From: JARIHD01 sp036392795
GTDB lineage: Bacteria; Patescibacteriota; Saccharimonadia; Saccharimonadales; UBA4665
Reading direction: 5' to 3'
Length of the DNA: 6,629 bases
Assembly (NCBI GenBank): GCA_036392795.1
Contig: DASVXH010000012.1
Location: 1 to 6,629 of the forward strand
Positions 5,532 to 6,629 of the stretch are shown here, piece by piece; the stretch's first letter is position 1, and each line of letters begins with the position of its first letter. The translations under genes and the position numbers were made by a program. The notes under the pieces are model-generated. The model searched no databases, was not told the origin of the DNA, and worked only from the letters and a program-made list of their open reading frames with translations.

Positions 5532-6428
5532 ATGGCAGCAGAACTACCACCCGGCCCACCTAGAGAATACTGTACAGACTGTCCTACGCCTATATTCTTA
5601 TCCTCGGGCCGTGAACCCGGTCGGGCACCTGACTGCAAAGGACCAGTATTTATCGTAGAGGATGCCTCCAAGGTAACAGAACTTCATCATCTGCGGCAGT
5701 ATGCAAACCCCGACTCAAAACACCGAGTAGGCGAAGTTTACTGCGGCAGAAAATACCGTCCCGCGGAGCTGCCAGAAAAAAAGACACCAGACCAACCAAG
5801 GGGCGGCAACAATGTATCACCAGGAATAAGTGGGGAGATTTGGGTAAACCTGGAGGCAATGGCCCGTGATGAAGGCGAGAGTACCATAGGTGGTCTCCTT
5901 GTTAACGCCGGCGAGCTGGTGGTCGGGACACATTCCAAAATAAAAGAAATTTATGAAAGCTCGAATAATTCTAGTGCTCGAACGTTAATTGATCATCTTC
6001 GGGAGAGCACGGTCTACATAAGCAGCGCCAGCGACAGGAATGCCGTGTTCATAAACCAACTCAACGATTACCTCGTAGCGAATCCCTTCACCAATCCCTC
6101 CGGATTAGAGCCGTTGACCTTCAATGAATTCACTCAAACTGTAAATGCCTCGCACAGATTTGGAGCAATTCATGCTACGATGGGTACGGTAAACGAACAT
6201 CTACAGCAAGAGGTTGATAGGGTTGAAAGTGCATTGGGCCTGCTAACAAGCGCTCAGGGCTGGGCAGAATTACGCCACAGTCTCTTTATTGATCTCGTTG
6301 GTGCACCTCCGTCAAATGACAATCTGCAAAATGCCGGGGCGGCAGCCTTGGCCTGTGCCGCCAACATTAGCCTGTGTTTGCGACATCTCAACATCTCCCA
6401 AGAAACCATGACTCGCGTCAGACTGTAA
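5532..6428 (+). CDS. Hypothetical protein with Cys-containing N-terminus, function unknown
   Basis: I do not recognise this 298-residue protein. The N-terminal 90 residues are rich in Pro, Arg and Gly and hold four of its six cysteines: CTDC (14-17), Cys35 in PDCKGP and Cys71 in VYCGRKYRP. They could form a small metal site, but the spacing fits no ribbon I can name. A basic Pro/Gly linker (about 78-100) leads to a mostly helical, Asn/Ser/Ala-rich region (about 100-298) with no catalytic motif, signal peptide or clear membrane segment. The start is uncertain. ATG 5532 has no Shine-Dalgarno and abuts a hairpin plus T-tract; GTG 5490 would add 14 residues (MLILPRLKSRLIFF) encoded by that hairpin and also lacks one. 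I prefer 5532. Codons such as AGA, AGG and ATA look commoner than in rpoC, suggesting lower expression or different ancestry. It has its own promoter and terminator. Confidence 0.75.
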   Translation: MAAELPPGPPREYCTDCPTPIFLSSGREPGRAPDCKGPVFIVEDASKVTELHHLRQYANPDSKHRVGEVYCGRKYRPAELPEKKTPDQPRGGNNVSPGISGEIWVNLEAMARDEGESTIGGLLVNAGELVVGTHSKIKEIYESSNNSSARTLIDHLRESTVYISSASDRNAVFINQLNDYLVANPFTNPSGLEPLTFNEFTQTVNASHRFGAIHATMGTVNEHLQQEVDRVESALGLLTSAQGWAELRHSLFIDLVGAPPSNDNLQNAGAAALACAANISLCLRHLNISQETMTRVRL

Positions 6429-6525
6429 CTAATAACATGTTGCGTTGCCAGGATGCGGGAGTGGTCTGTCCAGAACGACCGCAAACTGCCAATTGCAAAA
6501 ACTGGCTTATCCGTCGGATATCTGA

Positions 6526-6556
6526 TAAAATAGTCCGGAAGCGGCTGTTTTTTATT
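6526..6556 (+). terminator. Probable intrinsic terminator of the orphan gene
   Basis: AAAATAG (6527-6533) pairs with CTGTTTT (6545-6551), and CCG (6535-6537) with CGG (6542-6544), around loop GAAG, with T6534 bulged and one G-U pair. Six T (6548-6553) and ATT follow. This is a 10-pair stem with an A-run before it and a T-run after it, about 100 bases past the orphan stop. The GC core is short, so it is weaker than the rpsG terminator. Confidence 0.55.
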
Positions 6557-6584
6557 GCCAAAAATATTTAACGGTAAAAACAGC
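6544..6584 (+). repeat. Inverted repeat GCTGTTTTT / AAAAACAGC
   Basis: GCTGTTTTT (6544-6552) and AAAAACAGC (6576-6584) are exact 9-base complements around a 23-base AT-rich loop. Within the loop, TTGCC (6555-6559) and GGTAA (6573-6577) can also pair with one wobble, partly in competition. The left arm is shared with the terminator stem at 6527-6551, so the two structures exclude each other. Confidence 0.55.
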
Positions 6585-6629
6585 TAAAATAGTAACGAAA
6601 GGTAACTAAAAAACGACACACCATGGCAG

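Larger units (their letters stand above)
6429..6629 (+). other. Intergenic region after the orphan gene; no supported gene
   Basis: From 6429 to about 6525 I see only short imperfect inverted repeats (for example TTGCG 6440-6444 with CGCAA 6480-6484, and GGTC 6463-6466 with GACC 6477-6480), no tRNA-like cloverleaf and no ribosome binding site. A likely terminator and an inverted repeat follow. TAAAAT at 6585-6590 could be a -10 box for a downstream gene, but no -35 stands at the right distance. The window ends CCATGGCAG; the ATG at 6623 could open a gene starting Met-Ala, but only two codons are visible and the nearest AAAGG (6598-6602) is 20 bases away. fusA would be a reasonable guess from gene order; the sequence cannot show it. 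Confidence 0.5.

Noticed and set aside
5859..6428. Internal ATG of the orphan gene after GGAGG (5852-5856) as a shorter start
   Set aside because: The gap between GGAGG and ATG is only two bases, too short, and the frame stays open well upstream with a promoter at 5449-5477.
6429..6530. Possible tRNA or small RNA gene in the spacer
   Set aside because: Only 4-5 bp imperfect pairings are found; there is no cloverleaf, T-loop GTTC-type motif or CCA end.
6526..6531. TAAAAT as a promoter -10 box
   Set aside because: No acceptable -35 lies 16-18 bases upstream, and the same bases form the A-rich arm of a terminator.
6374..6571. 65-residue + strand open frame overlapping the orphan 3' end
   Set aside because: No ribosome binding site precedes the ATGs at 6374 or 6437, it runs through the terminator, and the product resembles nothing known.
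1..6629. CRISPR array, insertion sequence or prophage material
   Set aside because: There are no spaced direct repeats, transposase motifs or phage genes; the window is mostly housekeeping sequence.

Overview
The window is the end of an RNA polymerase operon joined to the start of a 'str' ribosomal operon, followed by an unrecognised gene. All five genes lie on the + strand and all visible stops are TAA. Base composition is close to balanced by eye. The organism is a bacterium. RpoC lacks the large proteobacterial trigger-loop insertion and carries a long charged helical insertion in the N-terminal clamp, resembling that of Actinobacteria. S12 is the long form seen in Firmicutes. Both RpoC zinc sites are erased and the trigger loop is aberrant. 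I infer a deep, reduced lineage, most likely Candidate Phyla Radiation and perhaps Saccharibacteria, but this rests on memory of families and not on a search. There are no in-frame TGA codons, so nothing suggests the UGA-glycine code of some CPR groups.

Layout: 1-520 is the C-terminal end of rpoB with a long acidic tail. 522-4349 is complete rpoC, one base after the rpoB stop, with its strong Shine-Dalgarno inside the rpoB end. 4350-4457 is a spacer with a possible promoter and a strong hairpin without a U-tract. 4458-4871 is rpsL and 4871-5350 is rpsG, which share one base. 5379-5420 is an excellent bidirectional intrinsic terminator. 5421-5531 is an AT-rich promoter region with a second, perfect hairpin plus T-tract directly against the next start codon. 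5532-6428 encodes a 298-residue protein of unknown function. 6429-6629 is non-coding as far as I can see, with a likely terminator, an inverted repeat and perhaps the first codons of another gene.

Together, rpoB/rpoC supply the catalytic halves of RNA polymerase, and rpsL/rpsG supply the decoding-centre protein S12 and the 30S head protein S7. The orphan gene has its own promoter and terminators on both sides, so it is probably a separate unit sitting where fusA often follows rpsG.

The most interesting content is inside RpoC. All eight cysteines that normally hold its two structural zincs are replaced, without length change at the first site and at the three-Cys cluster of the second. The trigger-loop tip reads SLDSKHRAG where bacteria normally have TMRTFHxGG, and the bridge helix has co-diverged. 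The catalytic NADFDGDQM motif is intact, so this looks like a working but structurally unusual, possibly zinc-free RNA polymerase.
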